From: Lachnospiraceae bacterium
Lineage (GTDB): Bacteria; Bacillota; Clostridia; Lachnospirales; Lachnospiraceae
DNA length: 53,855 bases
Direction: 5' to 3'
NCBI GenBank assembly: GCA_026169045.1
Contig: JAPFDH010000003.1
Location: forward strand, 1-53,855
Within the stretch, counting starts at the first letter, position 1. Every line of letters begins with the position of its first letter. This document shows, piece by piece, positions 6,529-14,685 of this stretch. The position numbers and the translations under genes were made by a program. A model generated the notes under the pieces. The model saw only the letters and a list, made by a program, of their open reading frames with translations. It did not search any database and was not told where the DNA came from.

Positions 6529-8800
6529 ACGAAAACAAAAAAAGAAGAAAAAAGAACAGGAACAAAAAAAATCCATCAGTCATAAGCTGGCATTATTGTT
6601 TATCGCAATTGTGCTGGCTTTATGTGCGTTGACTGTTTATATGCTTAAAATTGCTGTGACCAAAAATGAAGAGTACACAAAAAAATCGCTAACACAGATG
6701 GATTACCAGAGTTCAACAATTATCGCCAAAAGTGGGGATATTATGGATCGTAACATGACTCCTGTGGCGCTCAGTGAACGGGTATATATATTGATATTGG
6801 ATCCCAAAGTGATTTTAGATACCAGTAAGATGAATGGTAAAGAAGGATCTATGGAAGCTACAATTCAAGCCCTGGTTGAATGTTTTGGATTAAATGCAGA
6901 TGACTTAAGAAAAACAATACAGGATAATGGGACAAAGAGTTATTTTCGTTATCAGACCAATGGATCAAAAACAGTTTTATCAGATGCACAGGTTTCGGCT
7001 TTTAATGAAAAAAAGGAACAATATAACGATTTAAATTCAGAAGAGAGAAAACAAAATCCGGATGATAAATCGATCATTACAGGTGTATGGTTTGAGACGG
7101 AATACAGAAGAAGTTATCCTTTTAATGATTTGGAAAGTAAAGTCATTGGTTTTACAACACAGGATACAACACAGGGATTGTGGGGGCTGGAACTGACATA
7201 CAATGATATTTTAAGGGGAACAAACGGAAGACAGTTCGGTCATGTAAATGATGAAAATTCTGTGAGTAAAGAAACGGTTCCTGCTCAGGATGGATATAGT
7301 TTAGTAACGACTCTGGATATGAATATGAGCCGTATTATTTCAGATGTGGTGGAAGAGTGGTCAGAGGAAGTCGGAGGGAAAAGTATCAGTGTCCTGGCTA
7401 TGAATCCGCAGAATGGCGAAATTCTTTCTATGTATGACAGTACCAATTATAATTTAAATAATCCGACTGATTTATCTTCTATATATAGTGAGGAGCAATT
7501 GCAGAATCCGGAAACGATTCCGATTATGGAGGATTATTATACAACGGATGAGCAGAAAGAAAAGCTGGCATCTATGACATATGAAGAAAAAATTTTGAAT
7601 TTGCGGCAGCTTACATGGCGTAATTTTATTATCAGCAATACATTTGAACCAGGTTCTACAGCAAAACCGCTTACCGTAGCAGCAGCTATGGAAGAAGGAA
7701 CTGTGGTGCCCAGTGATCGGTTTGAATGTACCGGATCTTTACAAGTGGCAGATAATCTGATTAAATGTCATAACTATGAAAAGGGTGGCTGCGGAAATAT
7801 TGATTTGGAGAGTGTGTTGGCTAATTCCTGTAATGTGGGATTAATGGAAATTGGAGAAGAACTGGGACGACAGGAATTTTATCGCTACCAAAAATTATTT
7901 AATTTGGGAGAGAAAACCGGAATTGATCTTCCCGGAGAAGCATCTGGATTACTGTTTACAGAGGATCAGTTAAATATTACAGAACTTGCTACAAGTTCAT
8001 TTGGTCAGGGATATAATTCTACAATGATTCAAATTGCAGCAGCCACATGTTCTCTGTTGAATGGTGGATATTATTATAAACCATATGTGGTAAAGCAAAT
8101 ATTGGACAGTGACGGACGTGTGATTAAAGAAACGGAGCCGGAAATTGTCAGAGAAACAGTCAGTGAGGAAACCAGTGAGTTTATGAAAGACGCGTTTCTT
8201 TTAACTGTGGAACAGGGAACCGGTGGAGGTACAAAAATTCCGGGATATCATATTGGTGGAAAAACAGGTACAGCTGAAAAGTTGCCAAGAGGAAATGGAA
8301 AATATTTGGTGTCTATTATTACTGCCGTACCGATTGAAGATCCGGAACTTTTACTTTATGTTGTGATTGATGAACCGAATGTGGACAATCAAGCGGACAG
8401 TGAACCAGCACAGAGACTGGCCGGACGTATTTTGGAAAAGCTATTACCCTATGCCGGTATTTATTCTGATGAAGAGATTAATCCGGAAGATTACGACTGG
8501 AATGCAGAAGAATTATCTCAGGATGATCAATGGCCGTCAGGAGAGTCATTTATTGATGATCCGGCAGCTGCCGGAACGGTATCAGGAGACGAAGAGGAAG
8601 AATTGCCTTCCGCACCGGTGAACGATCCGGCAGGACAAGTGGAAGAGGAAGAAGTATCAGAAGAAACGTCAGAAACTGTGGAGTCCGGTTTGGATGAGAC
8701 AATACCGGAAACGGAAGAAACATCTGCTGAATCAGAGTCTGATCAGCCAGAGCAGGAGGAGCCGAATTCAGCAGATACAACTGAGGCAGCAGCAGAGTGA
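6488..8800 (+). CDS. ftsI: Class B penicillin-binding protein, FtsI-like, with acidic tail
   Basis: A septal transpeptidase (PBP2 class) that cross-links peptidoglycan. A Lys/Gln-rich cytoplasmic head leads to one membrane helix (about residues 33-54), a dimerisation/pedestal domain, and the transpeptidase domain. The three catalytic motifs are complete: STAK (S390), SCN (447-449) and KTGT (592-595). The last 110 or so residues form an acidic, Ser/Thr/Pro/Glu-rich tail not needed for the fold, with no PASTA domain. The start is uncertain: GTG 6488 and ATGs at 6506 and 6521 all overlap ftsL and none has a good ribosome binding site, suggesting translational coupling. It is followed by a terminator and then a second class B PBP. 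Confidence 0.9.
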   Translation: MSTYGSMMISQMNRRKQKKKKKEQEQKKSISHKLALLFIAIVLALCALTVYMLKIAVTKNEEYTKKSLTQMDYQSSTIIAKSGDIMDRNMTPVALSERVYILILDPKVILDTSKMNGKEGSMEATIQALVECFGLNADDLRKTIQDNGTKSYFRYQTNGSKTVLSDAQVSAFNEKKEQYNDLNSEERKQNPDDKSIITGVWFETEYRRSYPFNDLESKVIGFTTQDTTQGLWGLELTYNDILRGTNGRQFGHVNDENSVSKETVPAQDGYSLVTTLDMNMSRIISDVVEEWSEEVGGKSISVLAMNPQNGEILSMYDSTNYNLNNPTDLSSIYSEEQLQNPETIPIMEDYYTTDEQKEKLASMTYEEKILNLRQLTWRNFIISNTFEPGSTAKPLTVAAAMEEGTVVPSDRFECTGSLQVADNLIKCHNYEKGGCGNIDLESVLANSCNVGLMEIGEELGRQEFYRYQKLFNLGEKTGIDLPGEASGLLFTEDQLNITELATSSFGQGYNSTMIQIAAATCSLLNGGYYYKPYVVKQILDSDGRVIKETEPEIVRETVSEETSEFMKDAFLLTVEQGTGGGTKIPGYHIGGKTGTAEKLPRGNGKYLVSIITAVPIEDPELLLYVVIDEPNVDNQADSEPAQRLAGRILEKLLPYAGIYSDEEINPEDYDWNAEELSQDDQWPSGESFIDDPAAAGTVSGDEEEELPSAPVNDPAGQVEEEEVSEETSETVESGLDETIPETEETSAESESDQPEQEEPNSADTTEAAAE

Positions 8801-8878
8801 TGTCTGAAATAATTTCTTTTATCAGGTAATTATGGTGAAGTATTTATAGTAAGAATTGGAAACGAGATGAAAAAAGAA

Positions 8879-8926
8879 ATTCTGTGGGGTGTTTTTATGT
8901 TGAAATCCATTCCACAGAGTTTTTTT
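8879..8926 (+). terminator. Intrinsic terminator after ftsI
   Basis: ATTCTGTGG (8879-8887) pairs with CCACAGAGT (8912-8920) with one wobble and is followed by seven Ts (8920-8926). It separates the mraZ-rsmH-ftsL-ftsI unit from the spoVD-like gene. Confidence 0.75.
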
Positions 8927-8964
8927 GTTTCAAAAGATTTTCATAAAAATATGGAAGTGCTGGT

Positions 8965-8992
8965 TCATATATTCTCTGTATTCCCGTATATT
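8965..8992 (+). promoter_or_regulatory. Candidate SigE-type promoter for the spoVD-like gene
   Basis: TCATATA (8965-8971), 13 bp, CGTATATT (8985-8992) matches the mother-cell SigE consensus (KMATATT, about 14 bp, CATACANT) at most positions. It lies 29 bases before the start codon and directly after a terminator, where a dedicated promoter is expected. The region is AT-rich, so chance matches are possible. Confidence 0.4.
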
Positions 8993-9021
8993 ATATCATA
9001 ATATTATATGGGAGGAATGAT

Positions 9022-10749
9022 ATGCATCCACCAAGAACAAGTCATAGAAAAGGTATTGTTATCGTAGCAGCAATGGTGGTATTGGCTGGCATAGGACTTA
9101 TTGCCCGTTTGGGATATTTGATGATTGTAAAATCAGACTATTATAATGAATTGGCAGAGGATCTGCACACAAGAGAGAGAAAAATAAAAGCAGAGCGGGG
9201 AGCAATTTATGATGCCAACGGCGTTGTGATAGCTGATAATAAAACGGTATGTACCATTTCCGTTATATACAATCAAATGACAGATAGAGAAGAAGTTATT
9301 CGGATTCTTTCCGATGAGCTGAATCTATCTGAGGAAGAAATAAGAAAAAAAGTAGAAAAATATTCGGCCCGAGAGATTATAAAAACAAATGTGGATAAAG
9401 AAATCGGAGACAGAATAAGAGAGTATGATTTGGATGGTGTAAAGGTAGATGAAGATTATAAACGATTTTATCCATATGGGAGTTTGGCGTCAAAAGTATT
9501 GGGATTTACCGGAAGTGATAATCAGGGAATCATCGGCTTGGAAGTGGAATATGAAGACTATTTAAGAGGTGTAGACGGAACAATTTTAACGTTGACGGAT
9601 GCTGCCGGGATAGAGGTGGATGATGCGCCGGAAGATCGGATAGAGCCCATAGCAGGTAATGATTTATATTTGAGTCTGGATGTTAATATTCAAAAATATG
9701 CCCAGCAGGCAGCTTTGAAAGTTATGGAGGAGAAACAGGCAAAACAGGTATCAGTGATTCTTATGAATCCTCAAAATGGTGAAATCCTGGCTATGGTTAA
9801 TGTGCCGGAATTCGATTTGAATGATCCATTTACGTTGCCAACAGAGCAGAATTCTTTGGAAGGAAAAGAACGTCAGGATGCATTAAATCAAATGTGGAGG
9901 AATTTTAACATAAATGATACATATGAACCTGGATCTATTTTTAAAACCATAACGGCAGCAGCAGCATTGGATAGCCAAGTTGTATCTTTGGATGATCAGT
10001 TTTCCTGTCCGGGTTATTACATAGTAGAAGATCGGAGAATCCGATGCCACAAAGTCGGAGGACATGGTGGAGAAAGTTTTTTACAGGGAATTATGAATTC
10101 CTGTAATCCTGTTTTTATTCAGGTTGGATTGCGGTTGGGAGTAGATCGTTTTTATAATTATTTTAAACAGCTGAATGTTTTGGATAAAACAGGGGTGGAT
10201 CTTCCGGGAGAAGCAGGAACCATTATGCATAATCCGGAAGAAATGGGAGAGGTTGAATTGGCTACAGTTTCGTTTGGACAGTCTTTTCAGTTGACACCGC
10301 TGCGCCTTTTAACGACGATATGTTCTATTATTAATGGTGGAACTACGGTTACTCCGCATTTTGGTGTGGAAATTCATTCAGCTGACGGGAGCACAGTAAA
10401 AAAACTGAGTTATGAGCAGGGAGAACGTATTCTTCCCCAGGAAACAAGTGAAGCAATGCGTTATGCTTTAGAAAAAGTTATTTCAGAAGGAGGGGGACAT
10501 AATGCATATATTGAAGGGTATTCTATAGGAGGAAAGACAGCTACATCAGAAAAACTGCCAAGAGGGACCGGAAAATATATTTCTGCATTTATGGGGTTTG
10601 CACCGGCCGATGACCCAAAAGTTGTAGGTATTATTACCATTGATGAACCGGTAGGGCAATATTATGGAGGAATTATTGCCGCTCCCGTGATGGCGGATAT
10701 ATTTGATAATGTGCTGCCCTATCTGGGAATAGAAAAAAAGAAGTTGTAG
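9022..10749 (+). CDS. spoVD: Class B penicillin-binding protein, SpoVD/FtsI-like, KTA variant
   Basis: A 575-residue class B PBP with a short cytoplasmic head, one membrane helix (about 11-33), a pedestal domain and a transpeptidase domain. The catalytic SIFK serine is residue 305 and SCN is 360-362. The third motif reads KTAT (505-508) instead of KTGT. There is no PASTA domain, unlike B. subtilis SpoVD. A second class B PBP next to ftsI, behind a terminator and a possible SigE promoter, suggests the sporulation-specific enzyme for cortex synthesis, but it could also act in vegetative division. GGGAGG precedes the ATG. The family is certain; the SpoVD role is inferred. Confidence 0.8.
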   Translation: MHPPRTSHRKGIVIVAAMVVLAGIGLIARLGYLMIVKSDYYNELAEDLHTRERKIKAERGAIYDANGVVIADNKTVCTISVIYNQMTDREEVIRILSDELNLSEEEIRKKVEKYSAREIIKTNVDKEIGDRIREYDLDGVKVDEDYKRFYPYGSLASKVLGFTGSDNQGIIGLEVEYEDYLRGVDGTILTLTDAAGIEVDDAPEDRIEPIAGNDLYLSLDVNIQKYAQQAALKVMEEKQAKQVSVILMNPQNGEILAMVNVPEFDLNDPFTLPTEQNSLEGKERQDALNQMWRNFNINDTYEPGSIFKTITAAAALDSQVVSLDDQFSCPGYYIVEDRRIRCHKVGGHGGESFLQGIMNSCNPVFIQVGLRLGVDRFYNYFKQLNVLDKTGVDLPGEAGTIMHNPEEMGEVELATVSFGQSFQLTPLRLLTTICSIINGGTTVTPHFGVEIHSADGSTVKKLSYEQGERILPQETSEAMRYALEKVISEGGGHNAYIEGYSIGGKTATSEKLPRGTGKYISAFMGFAPADDPKVVGIITIDEPVGQYYGGIIAAPVMADIFDNVLPYLGIEKKKL

Positions 10750-10768
10750 AAGAGAACCAAATTACGGG

Positions 10769-10797
10769 TTGATTATTAAAGAGAACCATATTATACT
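10769..10797 (+). promoter_or_regulatory. Sigma-A promoter upstream of mraY
   Basis: TTGATT (10769-10774), 17 bp, TATACT (10792-10797) is a strong vegetative promoter in the 122-base gap before mraY. It would keep mraY and murD expressed even if the spoVD-like gene upstream is only on during sporulation. Confidence 0.7.
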
Positions 10798-10871
10798 ACT
10801 AAATTGGAGGATTGTCGTAGTATACGTTCAGTTCAGTTCATGCTGCCATAAGCAGCGGAATGGAGGAAAAG

Positions 10872-11828
10872 ATGAATCAAAGTATTATTCTGGCGGTACT
10901 GATATCATTTGCCATTAGTGCGGTGTTATGTCCATTTTTGATTCCGGTACTGCACAAATTGAAATTTGGTCAACAGGTTCGAACAGAAGGACCAAAAGAA
11001 CACTTGAAGAAGCAAGGTACACCAACGATGGGAGGAATCATGTTCCTGATGGGTATTCTTGTGACATCATTGATTTATGCCGCGGATTATCCACAGCTGA
11101 TTCCGGTACTGTTTGTGACAGTCGGATTTGGTATAATCGGATTTTTAGATGATTTCTTAAAAATCATTAAAAAACAATCAGAAGGTTTGAAGCCATATCA
11201 GAAATTAATTCTTCAACTGCTTGTGGCAGGAATATTTACATATTATTGTGTGACATCGCCGGATATCGGCACAGAAATTATTATCCCATTTTCCGGTGGG
11301 AAAACATGGGATATGGGATGGCTGTTTATACCCTTTTGCATTGTAGCAATTCTTGCTACGGATAATGGAGTGAATTTCACAGACGGACTGGATGGACTTT
11401 GTTCCAGTGTTACTTTGATCGTAGCTGTGTTTTTTACTGTCACAGCATTGGGAATGAACAATGGTACAGCACCGTTGTCAGCAGCAGTTGCGGGAGCACT
11501 TATGGGCTTTTTACTTTTTAATGTTTATCCGGCTAAGGTGTTTATGGGTGATACAGGTTCTCTGGCTTTGGGAGGATTTGTAGCGGCTACTGCTATTGTG
11601 TTACAAATGCCTTTATGGATTCTTTTGGTAGGTATCATATATGTTGCCGAATTGTGTTCTGTTGTGATACAGGTGGCATATTTCAAAAAAACAGGTGGAA
11701 AAAGAATTTTTAAAATGGCTCCGATTCACCATCATTTTGAACTTTGCGGATGGTCAGAAACCAGAGTTGTGGCAGTATTTTCCATTATAACGGCATTATG
11801 TTGTTTGATTGCATATATGGCTGTCTAA
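10872..11828 (+). CDS. mraY: Phospho-N-acetylmuramoyl-pentapeptide transferase MraY
   Basis: This integral membrane enzyme transfers phospho-MurNAc-pentapeptide to undecaprenyl phosphate, making lipid I. The 318-residue protein has about ten hydrophobic helices. It keeps the signature TMGGIMFL near the N-terminus, the catalytic aspartates in FLDDFLK and in NFTDGLDGL, and the MAPIHHHFEL histidine motif near the C-terminus. I chose ATG 10872, which has GGAGG at the right distance, over an ATG 12 bases earlier that contains the site itself. It has its own promoter upstream, and murD follows after 119 bases. Confidence 0.96.
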   Translation: MNQSIILAVLISFAISAVLCPFLIPVLHKLKFGQQVRTEGPKEHLKKQGTPTMGGIMFLMGILVTSLIYAADYPQLIPVLFVTVGFGIIGFLDDFLKIIKKQSEGLKPYQKLILQLLVAGIFTYYCVTSPDIGTEIIIPFSGGKTWDMGWLFIPFCIVAILATDNGVNFTDGLDGLCSSVTLIVAVFFTVTALGMNNGTAPLSAAVAGALMGFLLFNVYPAKVFMGDTGSLALGGFVAATAIVLQMPLWILLVGIIYVAELCSVVIQVAYFKKTGGKRIFKMAPIHHHFELCGWSETRVVAVFSIITALCCLIAYMAV

Positions 11829-11947
11829 TTTGAGTTTGGAAGGTTATGCTTTAAAGATAACAAGATTCAAACGGGAAAATAACTTTGAGATACATAGTGT
11901 AATTAAGTAATTTTGACTTTAGGTTAAGGAAGAGAACTGGAGGAGAC

Positions 11948-13318
11948 ATGGAGAAAGCAGTATTAGTAGCAGGATCCGGTATCAGTGGTATCGGTGCTGT
12001 AAAACTTCTGAAACAGGTGGGAAAACAAGTTATATTATATGATGGAAATGAAAACCTGGATCAGGATGAAATTAGAAAAAATGCAGAGGATGCGTCACTA
12101 GAAATTATACTTGGAAAATTGACACAGGATGTTATAAAGAGACTGGAATATTGTGTTATAAGTCCCGGTATTTCTTTGGAAGTTCCATTTGTGCAGCAAT
12201 TAAGGGAAGCAGAGATACCTATTTGGAGCGAAATTGAATTAGCATATCACTATGCCAAGGGAGTATTGGCTGCGATTACTGGAACGAACGGAAAAACAAC
12301 AACAACAGCTTTATTGGGTGCTATGGTGCGTAACTGGGTTGGAGAAGAACGGAGCTTTGTTGTTGGAAATATAGGAATTCCGTATACAAAGAGTGCATTG
12401 GAGATGAAAGAGGATTCGGTTACGGTCGCTGAGATCAGCAGCTTTCAATTGGAATCAATTCTTACGTTCCATCCGGCTGTAACTGCTATTTTAAATATTA
12501 CGCCTGACCATTTAAACCGTCATCATACAATGGAGTGTTATACGCAGGTCAAAGAATCCATTACAAAAAATCAAACGGATCAGGAATGGTGTATTTTAAA
12601 TTATGAAGATAGCCGATTGCGTGAGTTCGGAGAGCACGCAAAGGTAAAAGTTCTTTATTTCAGCAGTAAGCGTAAACTGAAAGAAGGATTGTATCTGGAT
12701 GGGAATACGATTATACTGCATGTGAACGGAACATCCTATGAAATATGTAAAACTACGGAATGCCACCTGGTAGGAATTTGCAATTATGAAAATATTATGG
12801 CAGCATCTGGAATGGCATATTGTCTTGGGGTTCCTATGGATATTATTCAGAAAACTGCAAAAGAATTCAAGGCTGTGGAGCATAGAATCGAGTTTGTAGA
12901 AGAAATCAATGGGGTAAGTTATTATAATGATTCCAAAGGTACGAACCCGGATGCAGCAATACAGGGAATACGTGCGATGACAAGACCGACGTTTATCATT
13001 GGAGGCGGCTATGACAAAGGTTCCGAATACGATGAATGGATAGAAGAGTTTGGAAATAAAGTTAAGAAGTTGGTTCTGTTGGGACAGACAGCACAAAAAA
13101 TTGCAGATTGTGCTAAACGCCATGGATTTACGGATATTGTTTTTGTATCGGATCTGGAAGAGGCAGTTGCTTATTGCTTCAGAGAAGCAAAAGAAGGAGA
13201 TGCAGTGTTGCTTTCGCCGGCATGTGCCAGCTGGGGAATGTTTAAAAATTACGAAGAACGGGGCAGGATTTTTAAAGAATTGGTTCGAGGTCTTATTCAT
13301 AGTTCCCAAGAGAAGTAA
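11948..13318 (+). CDS. murD: UDP-N-acetylmuramoylalanine--D-glutamate ligase MurD
   Basis: A 456-residue cytoplasmic Mur ligase that adds D-glutamate to UDP-MurNAc-L-Ala. Domain 1 is a Rossmann-like UDP-binding fold opening with VAGSGISGIGAVKLL. The central ATPase domain has the P-loop GTNGKTTTTALLG (about 114-126). The C-terminal ligase domain has YNDSKGTNPDA and SPACASWGMFKNYEERG, both typical of MurD. TGGAGGAG precedes the ATG. A strong terminator lies between it and the SEDS gene. The other Mur ligases (murC, murE, murF) are not in this window. Confidence 0.95.
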   Translation: MEKAVLVAGSGISGIGAVKLLKQVGKQVILYDGNENLDQDEIRKNAEDASLEIILGKLTQDVIKRLEYCVISPGISLEVPFVQQLREAEIPIWSEIELAYHYAKGVLAAITGTNGKTTTTALLGAMVRNWVGEERSFVVGNIGIPYTKSALEMKEDSVTVAEISSFQLESILTFHPAVTAILNITPDHLNRHHTMECYTQVKESITKNQTDQEWCILNYEDSRLREFGEHAKVKVLYFSSKRKLKEGLYLDGNTIILHVNGTSYEICKTTECHLVGICNYENIMAASGMAYCLGVPMDIIQKTAKEFKAVEHRIEFVEEINGVSYYNDSKGTNPDAAIQGIRAMTRPTFIIGGGYDKGSEYDEWIEEFGNKVKKLVLLGQTAQKIADCAKRHGFTDIVFVSDLEEAVAYCFREAKEGDAVLLSPACASWGMFKNYEERGRIFKELVRGLIHSSQEK

Positions 13319-13389
13319 ATGCAGGAAGAAAGTTCTTGTGATGTAGGTATAAATTCAGGAATGCAAAGAATAGAATAGAAAGAGTCGAT

Positions 13390-13433
13390 ACTGTGCAGAA
13401 GATAATGAAAAAAATTTTCTGCACAGTTTTTTT
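13390..13433 (+). terminator. Strong terminator between murD and the SEDS gene
   Basis: ACTGTGCAGAA (13390-13400) and TTCTGCACAGT (13417-13427) are perfect complements, followed by seven Ts (13427-13433). The U tract ends only eight bases before the GGAG of the next gene, leaving no room for a promoter in between. It may therefore work as an attenuator rather than a full stop. Confidence 0.85.
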
Positions 13434-13450
13434 ATGGATTGGAGAGCGTA

Positions 13451-14584
13451 ATGAAAGAAAAAATACAGAAAAATATATGGGCAAAAACAGATTACAGTTT
13501 AATTCTTTTGATTTTTATACTTTGCGTATTTGGTTTATTCATATTATATAGTGCGACTGCGTATACAGACGCAGTTGCACATGCTGGAAATGCATTTTAC
13601 ACTGTGGCAAAACAGGGAATATTTACAGCAGCAGCTTTTCTGGTAATGTTTGCGGTTTCCAGAATAGATTATCATATCCTTGTGAAGTATGCAAAATATG
13701 CATACCCATTGGCAGTGATTCTGGGAATTGCTGTATTGTTTTTTGGAAAAGAGGTAAATGGCCAGAAGCGTTGGTTTGCGTTGGGTCCATTGTCGTTTCA
13801 ACCGGCTGAGTTTGCTAAAATTGTTTTGATTCTATGTCTGGCAGCGGTTACAGAACGGTTGTATCATTTATTAAAATCATATTGGATTTTATTGTGGATA
13901 GGGTGCATTACTCTTCCTGTTTTTTTACCTGTTGTATCAGCAAATTTGAGTTCGGGCATTATCATTTTTTCCATAGCCGGTATTATGGCGTTTGTATGCA
14001 GCCACAAAAGAGGGATTTTTGTAGTTGGGGGAGTTAGTGGTATGGTAGGCATTGTTATATTGTATCAAACCGGTATTTTGGAAAAAATACTGGATGCTTA
14101 TCAAATGGATCGTATTTATGCCTGGCAGCAGCCGGAAGCATATGCATCTACCAATGGATTTCAAACTCTGCAGGGACTGTATGCCATAGGGGCCGGCGGA
14201 ATTTTTGGGCGGGGACTTGGGGAAAGTATTCAAAAGATGGGATACTTGCCAGAAGCGCAAAATGATATGATTTTCTCCATTATTTGTGAAGAATTGGGAT
14301 TATTCGGTGCGGCTTTATTGATAGGGATATTTTTGTTATTAATCTGGCGATTTATGATAATAGCCAGCGAAGCATTGGATTTTACCGGAATGATGATTGT
14401 AACAGGTGTTATGGCACATATTTCGATTCAGGTTCTTTTGAATATTGCCGTGGTGACAAACACGATACCCAATACGGGAATAAGTCTTCCCTTTATAAGC
14501 TACGGAGGATCTTCCATTATGTTCCTTATGATAGAAATGGGGATTGTTTTAAATATATATTCGCAGTCGAAGCGAGCACATTGA
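13451..14584 (+). CDS. ftsW: SEDS family glycosyltransferase FtsW/SpoVE
   Basis: A polytopic peptidoglycan polymerase of the shape, elongation, division and sporulation (SEDS) family, 377 residues with about ten membrane helices. Typical motifs are GQKRWFALGPLSFQPAEFAK (about 103-122), the MGYLPEAQNDMIFSI loop with the conserved Glu-Asp region, and FISYGGSS near the C-terminus. SEDS polymerases pair with class B PBPs, and two such PBPs are encoded just upstream. It could be the vegetative FtsW or the sporulation SpoVE; sequence alone does not decide. GGAGAGCG precedes ATG 13451; a TTG at 13439 overlaps the site. A terminator directly upstream is unusual. Confidence 0.9.
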   Translation: MKEKIQKNIWAKTDYSLILLIFILCVFGLFILYSATAYTDAVAHAGNAFYTVAKQGIFTAAAFLVMFAVSRIDYHILVKYAKYAYPLAVILGIAVLFFGKEVNGQKRWFALGPLSFQPAEFAKIVLILCLAAVTERLYHLLKSYWILLWIGCITLPVFLPVVSANLSSGIIIFSIAGIMAFVCSHKRGIFVVGGVSGMVGIVILYQTGILEKILDAYQMDRIYAWQQPEAYASTNGFQTLQGLYAIGAGGIFGRGLGESIQKMGYLPEAQNDMIFSIICEELGLFGAALLIGIFLLLIWRFMIIASEALDFTGMMIVTGVMAHISIQVLLNIAVVTNTIPNTGISLPFISYGGSSIMFLMIEMGIVLNIYSQSKRAH

Positions 14585-14685
14585 ATGGGAAAAGACACCA
14601 ATCCTTTCAAATTACATAATGTATTATAGATGTAATAATGTGAATGTCAGCCGGTTGATATATTGGTAAATAGAGGAGGGATTTT

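Noticed and set aside
12596-13309. 237-codon minus-strand frame opposite murD
   Set aside because: It is fully antisense to a conserved gene, is rich in Cys, Phe, Ile and Ser as shadows of this genome are, and has no credible start.
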